Source of the DNA: a virus
Length of the DNA: 20,274 bases
Reading direction: 5' to 3' (one strand)
IMG/VR virus record: IMGVR_UViG_3300017771_000165
Location: 1 to 20,274 of that record
The notes below the pieces were generated by a model, which saw only the letters and a program-made list of their open reading frames with translations, had not been told where the DNA came from and searched no databases. The position numbers were made by a program, and so were the translations under genes. The number at the start of each line of letters is the position of its first letter. Positions within the stretch are counted from its first letter, which is position 1. Positions 9,936 through 16,615 of this stretch are shown here, in pieces.

Positions 9936-12933
9936 GCTCGTAATAATTATTTGTGTATGTTCCTTCCCAAGTAAAGTTATGTATTGTTGCTGGTGAAGGA
10001 TGGGTAGATTCAATTGTTATATCTGCGTTTATATTTCTTTCGTAAATTGGAATAATTCGTAAGTTATTATCATCAACTATTGCTGTTGCGTTAGTTGCAT
10101 AAGTATCACTTTGAGTTACTTCAAACGTTTCTTCATAGTCTGTTGGTCTACCAAGCTTTTTAACTAAAGCTTTATATAAACCAATTGGACCGAAGCCTAA
10201 TTTAACTCTATGGACTATAGTGTTAGCTCTTGTGTCATGTATAAACTTCTCACCATCTTTAGTGTGGTAGTAAATGGTTGGTAATTGTAATTTCATTGTG
10301 TAGTTGTAACCAAGCAAGAATGTTTGACCACCCCAATTACCATTAATAATTAACTCACTTCCATCAGTAGTTACTACAGAGTATCTACCTAAATCAGTAC
10401 CAGTGTCAGTGTCGTAAGCAACTAACTCATTACTACTTTCTAAACCTACAGGTTTTGTAAAGCGAGTTTCATTTTGTGCTGAATCGTAGTTACTTGTTTG
10501 AGTAGTGACTGACATTAAATGATCTAAATGAACTCTGTAATCATTACTTGAAATAGTTGCACTTGTATCTTCTAGTTTCATTGCATACCTTAAAAGTTGA
10601 TTCTTATTATTGTTTTCAACTACTACAAATAAAGAATCATCTTGCATGCAATGGTACTGAATATTTCCAGTCAGTTCCCATCTAAACCAAGAAGCTAATT
10701 TTCTTTCAAAAACTTGATCAAAATATCTAAACCCATACAGGTTGTTATTGCCTTTTTCACTGAAAAATATAACTGAGTTTTCTCTGGAATTAGAAATATA
10801 CTTTAAATTTTTAGCAAATAATCTAGACACTACTGCACTCTGTTCTATTACTTGAGGTTCACCTTCTCTCTGGATTCTTGTCATTTCCCAGAACCGAGAA
10901 AACTTCCCTGCATTATCTAAGAAACCAATAGTAGTACCAAGAGAAACAGGGTTAGTAGTAGAGTTGAAATTATAAGTAGAAAGAGCATTGATCTTTGCTG
11001 TCAAAGGTCCAAACGCATCACTATCTGTCGTCAGCATAAACTGTTGATTCTTAGAAAATAACACTAAACCTGTATTAACTTGAATACCATCAAACAGTAT
11101 TGCAGGATATTCTGAACTTGCTGATATATCTATAGGATCACTTGCAATTAATTGAATAGCTGACTTTGCAAAGAAGTTAGTAAAATCTCCTGATCTTGAA
11201 AGAATAATATTTTCATCAGAAAGTATTGCAAACCTATTCCTAAAAAACAACATTTTGTTTATTGACTGTCCTATAAAAGAAGGTTCAGGGTTTGTATCTT
11301 CGTCACCTACTAAGGCATCATCCCATTTTTGTACAACTGGTTGCTGTACTCCACCAATACTGTATGTTGATCCGTCTAATTCAGTAAGTCTAAAATTACC
11401 ATCAGCAGTTCTGATTAAAACAACTGGCATAGTTGATCTTTTTAGTCTTATCTTTCTTCCCGGTTTTGCACACTCTTCCCAAATACCTTCACCATCTTTA
11501 TCATTATTTCCATAGAATTTAACGTAATAGTTATCTTCTTGTGCAGTGCTATTTATAACTTCAACTACCATTCCATGTTTACATTGTGTTGGTAGATCTC
11601 CAATATCTTTAACCTGACAAGCTACTACATTTAATAGTTCTCCTACTGGTGTTGAACCATTAAAGTTAGTCGAATGTTTAATATATAATCCGTTACCTAT
11701 TAATTCGATATCGCTTGCAGCTATATTTCCTTCAGCAATAATTTCAGTTCTGATATCACCAAGAATGCTTTCAGCAGTAATTGTGGTCTTAGTATCAAAC
11801 GGTGTAGGTTGTGGTCTAGCTAATGCTAAGTCTGCTTGAATTTCAGCAGTACTTATTGTTTCTATAGTTACTTTGTAGTAACCATCTTTCATCCATACGT
11901 AAAAATAATCTCCAGCTAACCAACCTTCTCCCCCATGTAAAAGATCAAATGAAGTAGTATATCTTGCTTGGTAAGTTGTATTAGTTCCAGATGTATATGG
12001 TACTGATTGTCCTGTAGTTGTTATACGAAAATATAAATTTTCTCCTCTATTAACTGAAGTTGTGCCAGTACCATCTGCTCCTCCGGCTTTTACATCAACA
12101 TTATATGTGTGAGGAGCTACAGGATTAGATGGTCCTATATCTGAAAGCGAAGCACCATCAGTAACACTAAAAATTTTTGTACCTACGTTAGGAGCAAAAG
12201 CATCTCTGCTATCTCCAGCATCTTCATCACATCTATTAGCTTCACCAATTCTTCCATCTCGAGTTGAAGGCAGAGTACCATCAGACTGACAATAATTATT
12301 ACTAGACTTAATTAATTCAACATTTATCCTAGTGGCTGTAGTTACGGTCTGAGTAGTTGTATTGGTAAATAAATTTAAAGCATACTGTTTTGAATAAGAA
12401 ATAGTTTTTAACTCGACAAACATTTCTTTTTTAAAAGTTGTGTCGTCTTCTATTGTCGTATCCATTTCAGCAATAACTTTTCTGTTATTGATGTAAGTAA
12501 AATCGTTTAAAGTTAATGTTTGGAGATCTTCTTCATCTCCATGTTTTAAATATTTATTACCTGTAGTGTTATCGGTATAGGTGTATAGATCGTTTGATGC
12601 TCTAGTTGAAGTTACATCAACAACAGTCTTAGGTGTACCTGTTAAACAGTCATACATTTTGACAGTACCATCTCTATCAATCTGTCCTATGTACTGTTCG
12701 TTTTCATCTCTGTAATAATGAAACCATTTACCAGTAGCAGATGAGTTCATTCCAGCAGGAAGATTATCGCTTAAAGACATCACAAACTTTCCAGCCGGTC
12801 TCTTAAGTAATCCTTCAGTAATGTTTGGTATAGCATTTACCATGTCTTTAACCTGACCCGGTATCTTCTGTTCGTCAGGTTGCTGTGATATACCTTGAGT
12901 TAGAGCATGAATTGTTTGTGTAATATTTGCCAT
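9928..12933 (-). CDS. Tail tubular protein B / nozzle (gp12-like)
   Basis: A 1001-aa protein with the characteristic N-terminus of the T7 gp12 family (ITQTIHALTQGISQQPDEQK, then NAIPNITEGLLKRPAG). The family forms the nozzle at the tip of the short tail and holds the fibers. The start codon overlaps the gp11-like stop as TAATG. The protein is longer than T7 gp12 (794 aa); a Gly/Thr-rich, probably inserted region lies near residues 205-330. Other regions fit the beta-propeller-like core of the family: the stretch around FIGQSINKMLFFRNRFAILSDENIILSRSGDFTNFF (two adjacent family motifs), FSKNQQFMLTTDSDAFGP, and LASWFRWELTGNIQ. The C-terminus (TWEGTYTNNYYERV) is typical in style. It acts with gp11-like and portal proteins in the virion. 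Confidence 0.95.
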   Translation of the reverse strand: MANITQTIHALTQGISQQPDEQKIPGQVKDMVNAIPNITEGLLKRPAGKFVMSLSDNLPAGMNSSATGKWFHYYRDENEQYIGQIDRDGTVKMYDCLTGTPKTVVDVTSTRASNDLYTYTDNTTGNKYLKHGDEEDLQTLTLNDFTYINNRKVIAEMDTTIEDDTTFKKEMFVELKTISYSKQYALNLFTNTTTQTVTTATRINVELIKSSNNYCQSDGTLPSTRDGRIGEANRCDEDAGDSRDAFAPNVGTKIFSVTDGASLSDIGPSNPVAPHTYNVDVKAGGADGTGTTSVNRGENLYFRITTTGQSVPYTSGTNTTYQARYTTSFDLLHGGEGWLAGDYFYVWMKDGYYKVTIETISTAEIQADLALARPQPTPFDTKTTITAESILGDIRTEIIAEGNIAASDIELIGNGLYIKHSTNFNGSTPVGELLNVVACQVKDIGDLPTQCKHGMVVEVINSTAQEDNYYVKFYGNNDKDGEGIWEECAKPGRKIRLKRSTMPVVLIRTADGNFRLTELDGSTYSIGGVQQPVVQKWDDALVGDEDTNPEPSFIGQSINKMLFFRNRFAILSDENIILSRSGDFTNFFAKSAIQLIASDPIDISASSEYPAILFDGIQVNTGLVLFSKNQQFMLTTDSDAFGPLTAKINALSTYNFNSTTNPVSLGTTIGFLDNAGKFSRFWEMTRIQREGEPQVIEQSAVVSRLFAKNLKYISNSRENSVIFFSEKGNNNLYGFRYFDQVFERKLASWFRWELTGNIQYHCMQDDSLFVVVENNNKNQLLRYAMKLEDTSATISSNDYRVHLDHLMSVTTQTSNYDSAQNETRFTKPVGLESSNELVAYDTDTGTDLGRYSVVTTDGSELIINGNWGGQTFLLGYNYTMKLQLPTIYYHTKDGEKFIHDTRANTIVHRVKLGFGPIGLYKALVKKLGRPTDYEETFEVTQSDTYATNATAIVDDNNLRIIPIYERNINADITIESTHPSPATIHNFTWEGTYTNNYYERV

Positions 12934-13547
12934 TAGCGTCTAAGTGCTTTGTAAGGTTGATAAGGACTGTAAGAAGTATTGTGTCCCCAGCCCATGAAAC
13001 TATGATCTCCTTGCTGTGTTTCGTATTCCATAACACTGGCTCTAGATAAAGCTTCTTGAGTTTGTAATAAAGTTACTAGTTGAGGATTAGAAACAAGCTG
13101 TGCTGCTGCTCTACTAGATGCACGAGATATTATGTATCTTTGAAAAACTGGAGGTAAGTCTACAAACTGGACTAAACGTGTTACGTCTAAAAGTACTTCT
13201 CCAGAAAATATAAATGTATGGTCAACTAAGTTATATAACTTCCCATCTCTTCTAACTACATCTTGAGTTCTTAAAGATTGTCCATCACATAAATCATATC
13301 TAAGAATATCATTACCAAATAAGATATTACCATTAGATTCTAATTGTGCTGGTTGATGATACTCAGTATTAAAATGCCAACCTTCATTCTGTACATCTTT
13401 ATTAACTTCACGTAAGAGATTAATTATAAAAGATATCTCTGGATTATTTAAAGCTGTACCTGTAATTGAAGATACTGGTGCTTGACCAATACTACCCAAT
13501 ATAGAGTTTACTGCGGATAGTTCGGTATCGATTGCTAATTGGGTCAT
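12933..13547 (-). CDS. Tail tubular protein A / adaptor (gp11-like)
   Basis: A 204-aa protein close to T7 gp11 in length (196 aa) and content. Recognisable points are the N-terminus LSAVNSILGSIGQAPVSSI, the EVNKDVQNEGWHFNTE motif, the IFSGEVLLDVTRLVQFVDLPPVFQRYI stretch and the following helix (ISRASSRAAAQLVSN). It forms the ring that connects portal and nozzle. The ATG at 13547-13545 directly follows the T-tract of the intrinsic terminator after the capsid gene, so no ribosome-binding site precedes it. Translation must rely on read-through transcripts and a weak or leaderless-like initiation context. Its stop overlaps the tail tube B start (TAATG), so the two should be made together. Confidence 0.95.
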   Translation of the reverse strand: MTQLAIDTELSAVNSILGSIGQAPVSSITGTALNNPEISFIINLLREVNKDVQNEGWHFNTEYHQPAQLESNGNILFGNDILRYDLCDGQSLRTQDVVRRDGKLYNLVDHTFIFSGEVLLDVTRLVQFVDLPPVFQRYIISRASSRAAAQLVSNPQLVTLLQTQEALSRASVMEYETQQGDHSFMGWGHNTSYSPYQPYKALRR

Positions 13548-13572
13548 AAAAAAAAAGGGAGCCGAAGCTCCC
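13548..13572 (-). terminator. Intrinsic terminator after the capsid gene (T-phi-like position)
   Basis: On the minus strand, GGGAGC-TTCG-GCTCCC forms a perfect 6-bp GC-rich stem closed by a cUUCGg tetraloop, followed at once by nine T residues. This is a textbook rho-independent terminator. It lies 22 bases after the capsid stop and its T-tract touches the ATG of the next gene. In T7 the terminator T-phi is likewise between genes 10 and 11, so the position is conserved in layout. Confidence 0.95.
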
Positions 13573-13594
13573 GTATAAAAAATAAAAGTTTTGC

Positions 13595-14908
13595 TTAGAA
13601 TGCAGCAGGCGCAGATGAGCCAACATATAATTCTACACAGGCAGCAGGATTTAAGTAATCCGCTCCCATAGCTAGACGTCCTAAGATTACGTCTCCTTGG
13701 TAAACCACTGAGATGTCACCATTAGTTGTCTGTACTTGAGGTCCAATAGCCTCAACAATACCAGCTCCTTCTTTTTGGAAGATAAGACCACAAGAACCAT
13801 CAAAGGCACCTGAAGTACCGTAGCTGTTGTTGATACCAAAGATTGAATAAGTACATGCAGAACTTGAAACACTACCACTAACTGTATCTGTAATAGTGAA
13901 AGTATTAGCATTTGGTACAGTAGCAACAGTGTAAACACCAGTTGTTCCAGCACCAGCAGTTGCTGTGAATGTTACTTTGTCTCCTACAGAAATACCATGA
14001 GCAGTTTTAGTAACTGTTATTGCTGTATTTGATCTTGCATAAGCAGCAGTTATAGTTCCACCAGCAGAATCCATGTCTGGTCCTACAAAGTCTCCAGCAT
14101 TAGTTGGAGCAGCAGTTGTACCGAACTTACCTAAGAAAGGTATGTTCATAGATTTGTAGATCTTAATACCAGCGATTTCAACAACACCTTTACCTGATTG
14201 TAAAGCTGAACCTTGTACGTCACGGTTTATAAGACCACTATCTCCAGTTGCTTGGATAAGTGCGTAGTACTGTCTTGGGTTAAGAACAGCTACTCTTCCG
14301 TCAGAACTTACACCTTTTTCATCTAGTACGCTTGCAGCTTCATAAAAACCATTAACTAAGTTACTAGCAGTTGTTGCTTGAATAGCGTTGTTTGTAGCGT
14401 TAAGTTGTATCTGTGTTCCACCGGGTTCTGCAAATCCAGATGCAGAGATTGGAGATGCTGCACGAGCACCACGAGCTAAAGCTCTGAAGATCTTACGGTC
14501 ATAATTCTCAGCAAGAGCATAACCGATCTTTCTAGAAATTTCTCCTCTCAATTCGTAATGAGCAAGAGTCTCATCTAGGTCATACACGAATGCAGAACTG
14601 ATGAGTAAGTCGTCCATAACAATTGTCTTCTCAGCAACTGGAGGTGCCTTATCAGCGTTACCTAATATGGCAGTTCCCGGTTGGTGATAGGAACTGGTCA
14701 TGCGACCTGTATAAATGAACTGCAATGATTTGCCGTTCTTTAATGTACGCTTAGTGACTAAATCACGAGCGATTGTGTTGTGTTGGAAGCCTTTAAACAT
14801 CTCTCCACTGAAGAGTTTAAGGTAGGTCGCGTACTTATCAGAAGCACCGTCATACCCTATTCCAGTGGACAGGTTAATTCTACCTACACCAACTTGATTA
14901 GTATTCAT
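13595..14908 (-). CDS. Major capsid protein (gp10-like, HK97 fold) with inserted beta domain
   Basis: A 437-aa protein in the gene 10 position, between the photosynthesis cassette and the terminator. Features of T7-like podovirus capsids include an early FSGEMFKGFQHNTIARDLVTKRTLKNGKSLQF (N-arm and E-loop region), MDDLLISSAFVYDLDETLAHYELRGEISRKIGYALAENYD (spine helix) and SDGRVAVLNPRQYYALIQ (P- and A-domain). Residues about 283-356 interrupt the A-domain with a compact Thr/Val-rich unit (ITVTKTAHGISVGDKVTF, then GVYTVATVPNANTFTIT). That unit is a short beta module found in many phage tail and surface proteins. It probably projects from the capsomer surface. A weak AGG lies 4 bases before ATG 14908. 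No slippery site or extension for a 10B-like frameshift product is present, because the terminator follows immediately. Confidence 0.95.
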   Translation of the reverse strand: MNTNQVGVGRINLSTGIGYDGASDKYATYLKLFSGEMFKGFQHNTIARDLVTKRTLKNGKSLQFIYTGRMTSSYHQPGTAILGNADKAPPVAEKTIVMDDLLISSAFVYDLDETLAHYELRGEISRKIGYALAENYDRKIFRALARGARAASPISASGFAEPGGTQIQLNATNNAIQATTASNLVNGFYEAASVLDEKGVSSDGRVAVLNPRQYYALIQATGDSGLINRDVQGSALQSGKGVVEIAGIKIYKSMNIPFLGKFGTTAAPTNAGDFVGPDMDSAGGTITAAYARSNTAITVTKTAHGISVGDKVTFTATAGAGTTGVYTVATVPNANTFTITDTVSGSVSSSACTYSIFGINNSYGTSGAFDGSCGLIFQKEGAGIVEAIGPQVQTTNGDISVVYQGDVILGRLAMGADYLNPAACVELYVGSSAPAAF

Positions 14909-14938
14909 TTACCTAAAAATTGAATGTATATTTACACC

Positions 14939-14950
14939 TACGACGTCGTA
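14939..14950. promoter_or_regulatory. 12-bp perfect palindrome in capsid leader
   Basis: TACGACGTCGTA is identical to its reverse complement and lies about 30 bases upstream of the capsid start codon. It could be a protein-binding site or a short hairpin with a reduced loop. Its role is not known. Confidence 0.5.
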
Positions 14951-14969
14951 AAAAGTTATCAGTCTTATT

Positions 14970-14992
14970 TAGTCTAGCGTGAGACTACACGC
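14970..14992. repeat. Two overlapping, mutually exclusive inverted repeats
   Basis: On the minus strand the order is GCGTG, TAGTCT, CACGC, T, AGACTA. GCGTG can pair with CACGC (5 bp, 6-nt loop), or TAGTCT can pair with AGACTA (6 bp, 6-nt loop). Both cannot easily form together because the connecting loops are 0 and 1 nt. Confidence 0.55.
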
Positions 14993-15007
14993 CTGTGGTC
15001 TGTCCCA

Positions 15008-15019
15008 CCGTCATGACGG
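15008..15019. promoter_or_regulatory. 12-bp perfect palindrome
   Basis: CCGTCATGACGG is its own reverse complement. It lies about 100 bases upstream of the capsid ATG and contains an ATG opening only a 9-codon frame, 15 bases after AGGAGG. The palindrome is directly visible; its function is unknown. Confidence 0.5.
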
Positions 15020-15056
15020 CTAATGGTATCCTCCTCGGAGGGCAAAAGCCAAATTA

Positions 15057-15087
15057 GAAGAGAGTCCGACTCTGAGGTGCTCTCTTC
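15057..15087 (-). promoter_or_regulatory. 8-bp-stem hairpin, possible RNA-processing or weak termination site
   Basis: GAAGAGAG pairs perfectly with CTCTCTTC around a 15-nt loop, which itself can form a short AGAGT/ACTCT stem as an alternative. On the transcribed strand the following bases (TAATTTGGCTTTTG) are only moderately T-rich, so this is a poor intrinsic terminator. T7-like phages use RNase III hairpins between genes, so a processing site is a fair guess. Confidence 0.45.
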
Positions 15088-15096
15088 CTGTGTCAT

Positions 15097-15138
15097 TTAC
15101 TTCTTGTAAACAACGCCACGATATACGTAAGTAACCAT
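15097..15138 (-). CDS. 13-aa YRG-motif peptide, or 3' part of a frameshifted gene
   Basis: ATG 15138-15136 has GGGAG six bases upstream and opens a 13-codon frame, MVTYVYRGVVYKK. The Y-x-YRG-x-x-Y pattern recalls the small DUF4278-type YRG proteins of cyanobacteria and their phages. The same frame is open upstream to 15225 without an ATG and reads as plausible protein just before this peptide ([14 protein letters not shown]). It is the -1 frame relative to the 68-aa gene that stops at 15174. It may therefore be a free micropeptide or the detached C-terminus of that gene. The length is below what statistics can support, so the ribosome-binding site and motif are the main evidence. Confidence 0.4.
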   Translation of the reverse strand: MVTYVYRGVVYKK

Positions 15139-15173
15139 TGGTTTCTCCCATATACCTAGACCCCGTTCCGTGC

Positions 15174-15380
15174 CTAGGTTTGCATGCGTTCCTGCATAGG
15201 AATGAACGGACGTGGCTGCCAGTGTCTAATAACACCAGCAATGATAAAACAATTAGTTACTAAATAACTAATAAAAATAAAAGTACGAGTAATAGCTATG
15301 ATGTTGTCATAAGATTTAGTCTTATTATCTTCAAAGCTACCAAGAGCGTACTTCCATATAGTCCAAAATTTTTTAGCCAA
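15174..15380 (-). CDS. 68-aa single-pass membrane protein downstream of psbA, TTG start
   Basis: The frame starts at TTG 15380-15378, inside the last codons of psbA, and overlaps the psbA stop by 8 bases. An in-frame TAA lies just upstream and there is no other start before residue 61, so TTG is the only plausible full-length start. Residues 1-32 are basic and amphipathic ([16 protein letters not shown]...). Residues about 33-50 form one hydrophobic segment ([17 protein letters not shown]), followed by [17 protein letters not shown]. With N-terminal Lys residues and RHW after the membrane span, orientation is unclear. I know no function. Its position suggests it is co-translated with D1 and may act at the thylakoid or cytoplasmic membrane. 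The reading frame may originally have continued into the YRG sequence downstream. Confidence 0.65.
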   Translation of the reverse strand: MAKKFWTIWKYALGSFEDNKTKSYDNIIAITRTFIFISYLVTNCFIIAGVIRHWQPRPFIPMQERMQT

Positions 15381-16452
15381 TTTGTGGAGCTGTTAATGCA
15401 ACTTCTGTTGACTCAGTTGAAGCTAAGTCAAGTGGGAAGTTGTGTGCATTTCTTTCATGCATTACTTCCATACCTAAAGACTGTCTGTTAAGAACATCAG
15501 CCCATGTAGGAATAACATTGCCACTAGCATCAACTACTGATTGGTTAAAGTTAAAACCATTGAGGTTAAAAGCCATAGTGCATATACCCATGGAGGTAAG
15601 CCATATGCCAATAACCGGGAAAGCACCAAGGAAGAAGTGAAGCGAACGGCTGTTGTTGAATGAAGCATATTGAAATATAAGTCTTCCGAAATATCCGTGT
15701 GCAGCAACTATGTTATAAGTCTCGTCTTGCTGACCAAACTTGTAGCCATAGTTCTGTGATTCAGTTTCCGTAGTCTCCCGTATGAGCGAGGAAGTAACAA
15801 GGCTTCCGTGCATAGCAGCAAACAGAGAGCCACCAAAAACGCCTGCAACTCCGAACATATGAAAGGGGTGCATGAGGATGTTGTGTTCCGCTTGGAAGAC
15901 GAACATAAAGTTAAAGGTTCCACTGATTCCTAAAGGCATACCATCAGAGAATGATCCCTGACCAAATGGATAGACTAGAAATACTGCTAGTGCAGCAGAC
16001 ACTGGAGCCATGTAAGCAACAAAGATCCAAGGTCTCATTCCGAGTCTGTATGAAAGTTCCCATTGTCTTCCTGCATATGCAGCCACTCCAATGAGAAAGT
16101 GGAATATTATCAATTGATATGGTCCGCCGTTATATAGCCACTCGTCTAGCGTGGCAGCTTCCCAGATAGGATAAAAATGTAGTCCGATTGCGTTAGAGCT
16201 AGGGACGACTGCTCCTGATATTATGTTGTTTCCGTACAACAGAGAACCTGAAACTGGTTCACGTATGCCATCGATGTCCACTGGAGGAGCAGCGATAAAG
16301 GCGAGAATAAAACATGTGGTGGCAGCTAGTAAGCAAGGTATCATTAGTACTCCAAACCAACCTACGTAAAGGCGATTGTTTGTACTAGTTACCCACTCAC
16401 AAAACTTTTCCCAATTGGTTGTAGTGTCTCTTGTTACTGAGATTGCAGCCAT
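15373..16452 (-). CDS. psbA: Photosystem II D1 reaction-centre protein
   Basis: A full-length 359-aa D1. It replaces the rapidly damaged host D1 in the thylakoid so that light-driven energy supply lasts through infection. Key residues can be counted directly: Tyr161 (redox Tyr-Z), Asp170, Glu189, His190, His332, Glu333, His337, Asp342 (Mn cluster), His198 (P680 chlorophyll), His215 and His272 (non-heme iron), Ser264 and Phe265 (QB pocket). Residue 130 is Gln. The PEST-like loop [12 protein letters not shown] is intact. Ala344 is followed by a 15-residue tail for processing by the host C-terminal protease. I chose MAAISV (ATG 16452-16450), which gives the standard length; upstream in-frame codons add 11 atypical residues. 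No Shine-Dalgarno is visible, and the start follows the preceding stop by 8 bases. No intron or frameshift is present, so it should be functional. Confidence 0.99.
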   Translation of the reverse strand: MAAISVTRDTTTNWEKFCEWVTSTNNRLYVGWFGVLMIPCLLAATTCFILAFIAAPPVDIDGIREPVSGSLLYGNNIISGAVVPSSNAIGLHFYPIWEAATLDEWLYNGGPYQLIIFHFLIGVAAYAGRQWELSYRLGMRPWIFVAYMAPVSAALAVFLVYPFGQGSFSDGMPLGISGTFNFMFVFQAEHNILMHPFHMFGVAGVFGGSLFAAMHGSLVTSSLIRETTETESQNYGYKFGQQDETYNIVAAHGYFGRLIFQYASFNNSRSLHFFLGAFPVIGIWLTSMGICTMAFNLNGFNFNQSVVDASGNVIPTWADVLNRQSLGMEVMHERNAHNFPLDLASTESTEVALTAPQIG

Positions 16453-16460
16453 GTGATTAA

Positions 16461-16598
16461 TTAATTTAAATGAATGTTGTCGCATTCCTCTTCGACTTTG
16501 GAGAGGAAAAATTCGATGAGGTCCATCTTATTCTTAAGAGGTAGATTCTCATCGAGTATCACTTTGTATCTTGCTTCAAGAAAATGAAAGCAACTCAT
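16461..16598 (-). CDS. 45-aa hypothetical protein between hli and psbA
   Basis: A small protein starting [18 protein letters not shown] at ATG 16598-16596, 7 bases after the hli stop, and ending 8 bases before psbA. It is predicted helical and acidic at the end ([17 protein letters not shown]). It has no membrane segment or signal peptide. The frame remains open upstream through the hli gene to 16706, but that part is an implausible antisense-like composition and overlaps hli. The start codon is buried in a 7-bp hairpin whose loop carries the hli stop, so translation is probably coupled to hli. A second inverted repeat (TTCCTCT at 16485-16491 with AGAGGAA at 16502-16508) lies near its 3' end. 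I do not recognise a family. Compact spacing between two real genes supports it being expressed. Confidence 0.6.
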   Translation of the reverse strand: MSCFHFLEARYKVILDENLPLKNKMDLIEFFLSKVEEECDNIHLN

Positions 16599-16615
16599 CT
16601 TCCATTTAGAAGATG
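16596..16615 (-). promoter_or_regulatory. Hairpin over hli stop and next start codon
   Basis: On the minus strand, CATCTTC-TAAATG-GAAGATG gives a perfect 7-bp stem with a 6-nt loop. The loop begins with the hli stop codon TAA, and the 3' arm ends with the ATG of the 45-aa gene. A ribosome finishing hli would open the stem, so this looks like a translational coupling element. Confidence 0.6.

Larger units (their letters stand above)
14909..15096. other. Non-coding structured region between photosynthesis cassette and capsid gene
   Basis: This is the longest stretch without a convincing gene. It holds two 12-bp perfect palindromes, an 8-bp-stem hairpin and a pair of overlapping inverted repeats, listed separately. 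An AGGAGG (minus strand, about 15033-15028) matches a ribosome-binding site but leads to no sizeable ORF. A 40-codon minus-strand frame (15096-14974) begins immediately after the YRG peptide stop, but it runs through the hairpins and has no family resemblance. Possible roles are the capsid 5' untranslated leader, an RNA-processing site or a promoter region. No sigma-70-type promoter is obvious. Confidence 0.6.

Noticed and set aside
13573-13600. T7 10A/10B-like frameshift product of the capsid gene
   Set aside because: There is no slippery heptamer at the end of the gene, and the terminator begins 22 bases after the stop, leaving no room for an extension.
13687-13953. 88-aa Leu/Val-rich minus-strand frame inside the capsid gene
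   Set aside because: Shadow frame of the inserted capsid domain; its hydrophobic composition comes from the Thr/Val codons of the real gene.
14970-14992. H-type pseudoknot from the two overlapping inverted repeats
   Set aside because: Both stems would need connecting loops of 0 and 1 nt, too short to span 5-6 bp stems, so alternative hairpins are more realistic.
14974-15096. 40-codon minus-strand frame starting right after the YRG peptide stop
   Set aside because: It spans the hairpins and one palindrome, shows no domain or sensible composition, and a good ribosome-binding site is lacking at its ATG.
14909-15173. tRNA gene or phage attachment site in the largest gene-poor stretch
   Set aside because: I found no cloverleaf with anticodon and T-arm sequence and no integrase nearby; the inverted repeats do not fit a tRNA layout.
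15020-15241. 73-aa minus-strand frame covering the region after psbA
   Set aside because: It overlaps the 68-aa membrane protein and YRG peptide in another frame, has an implausible composition rich in Arg, Cys and His, and no ribosome-binding site or family resemblance.
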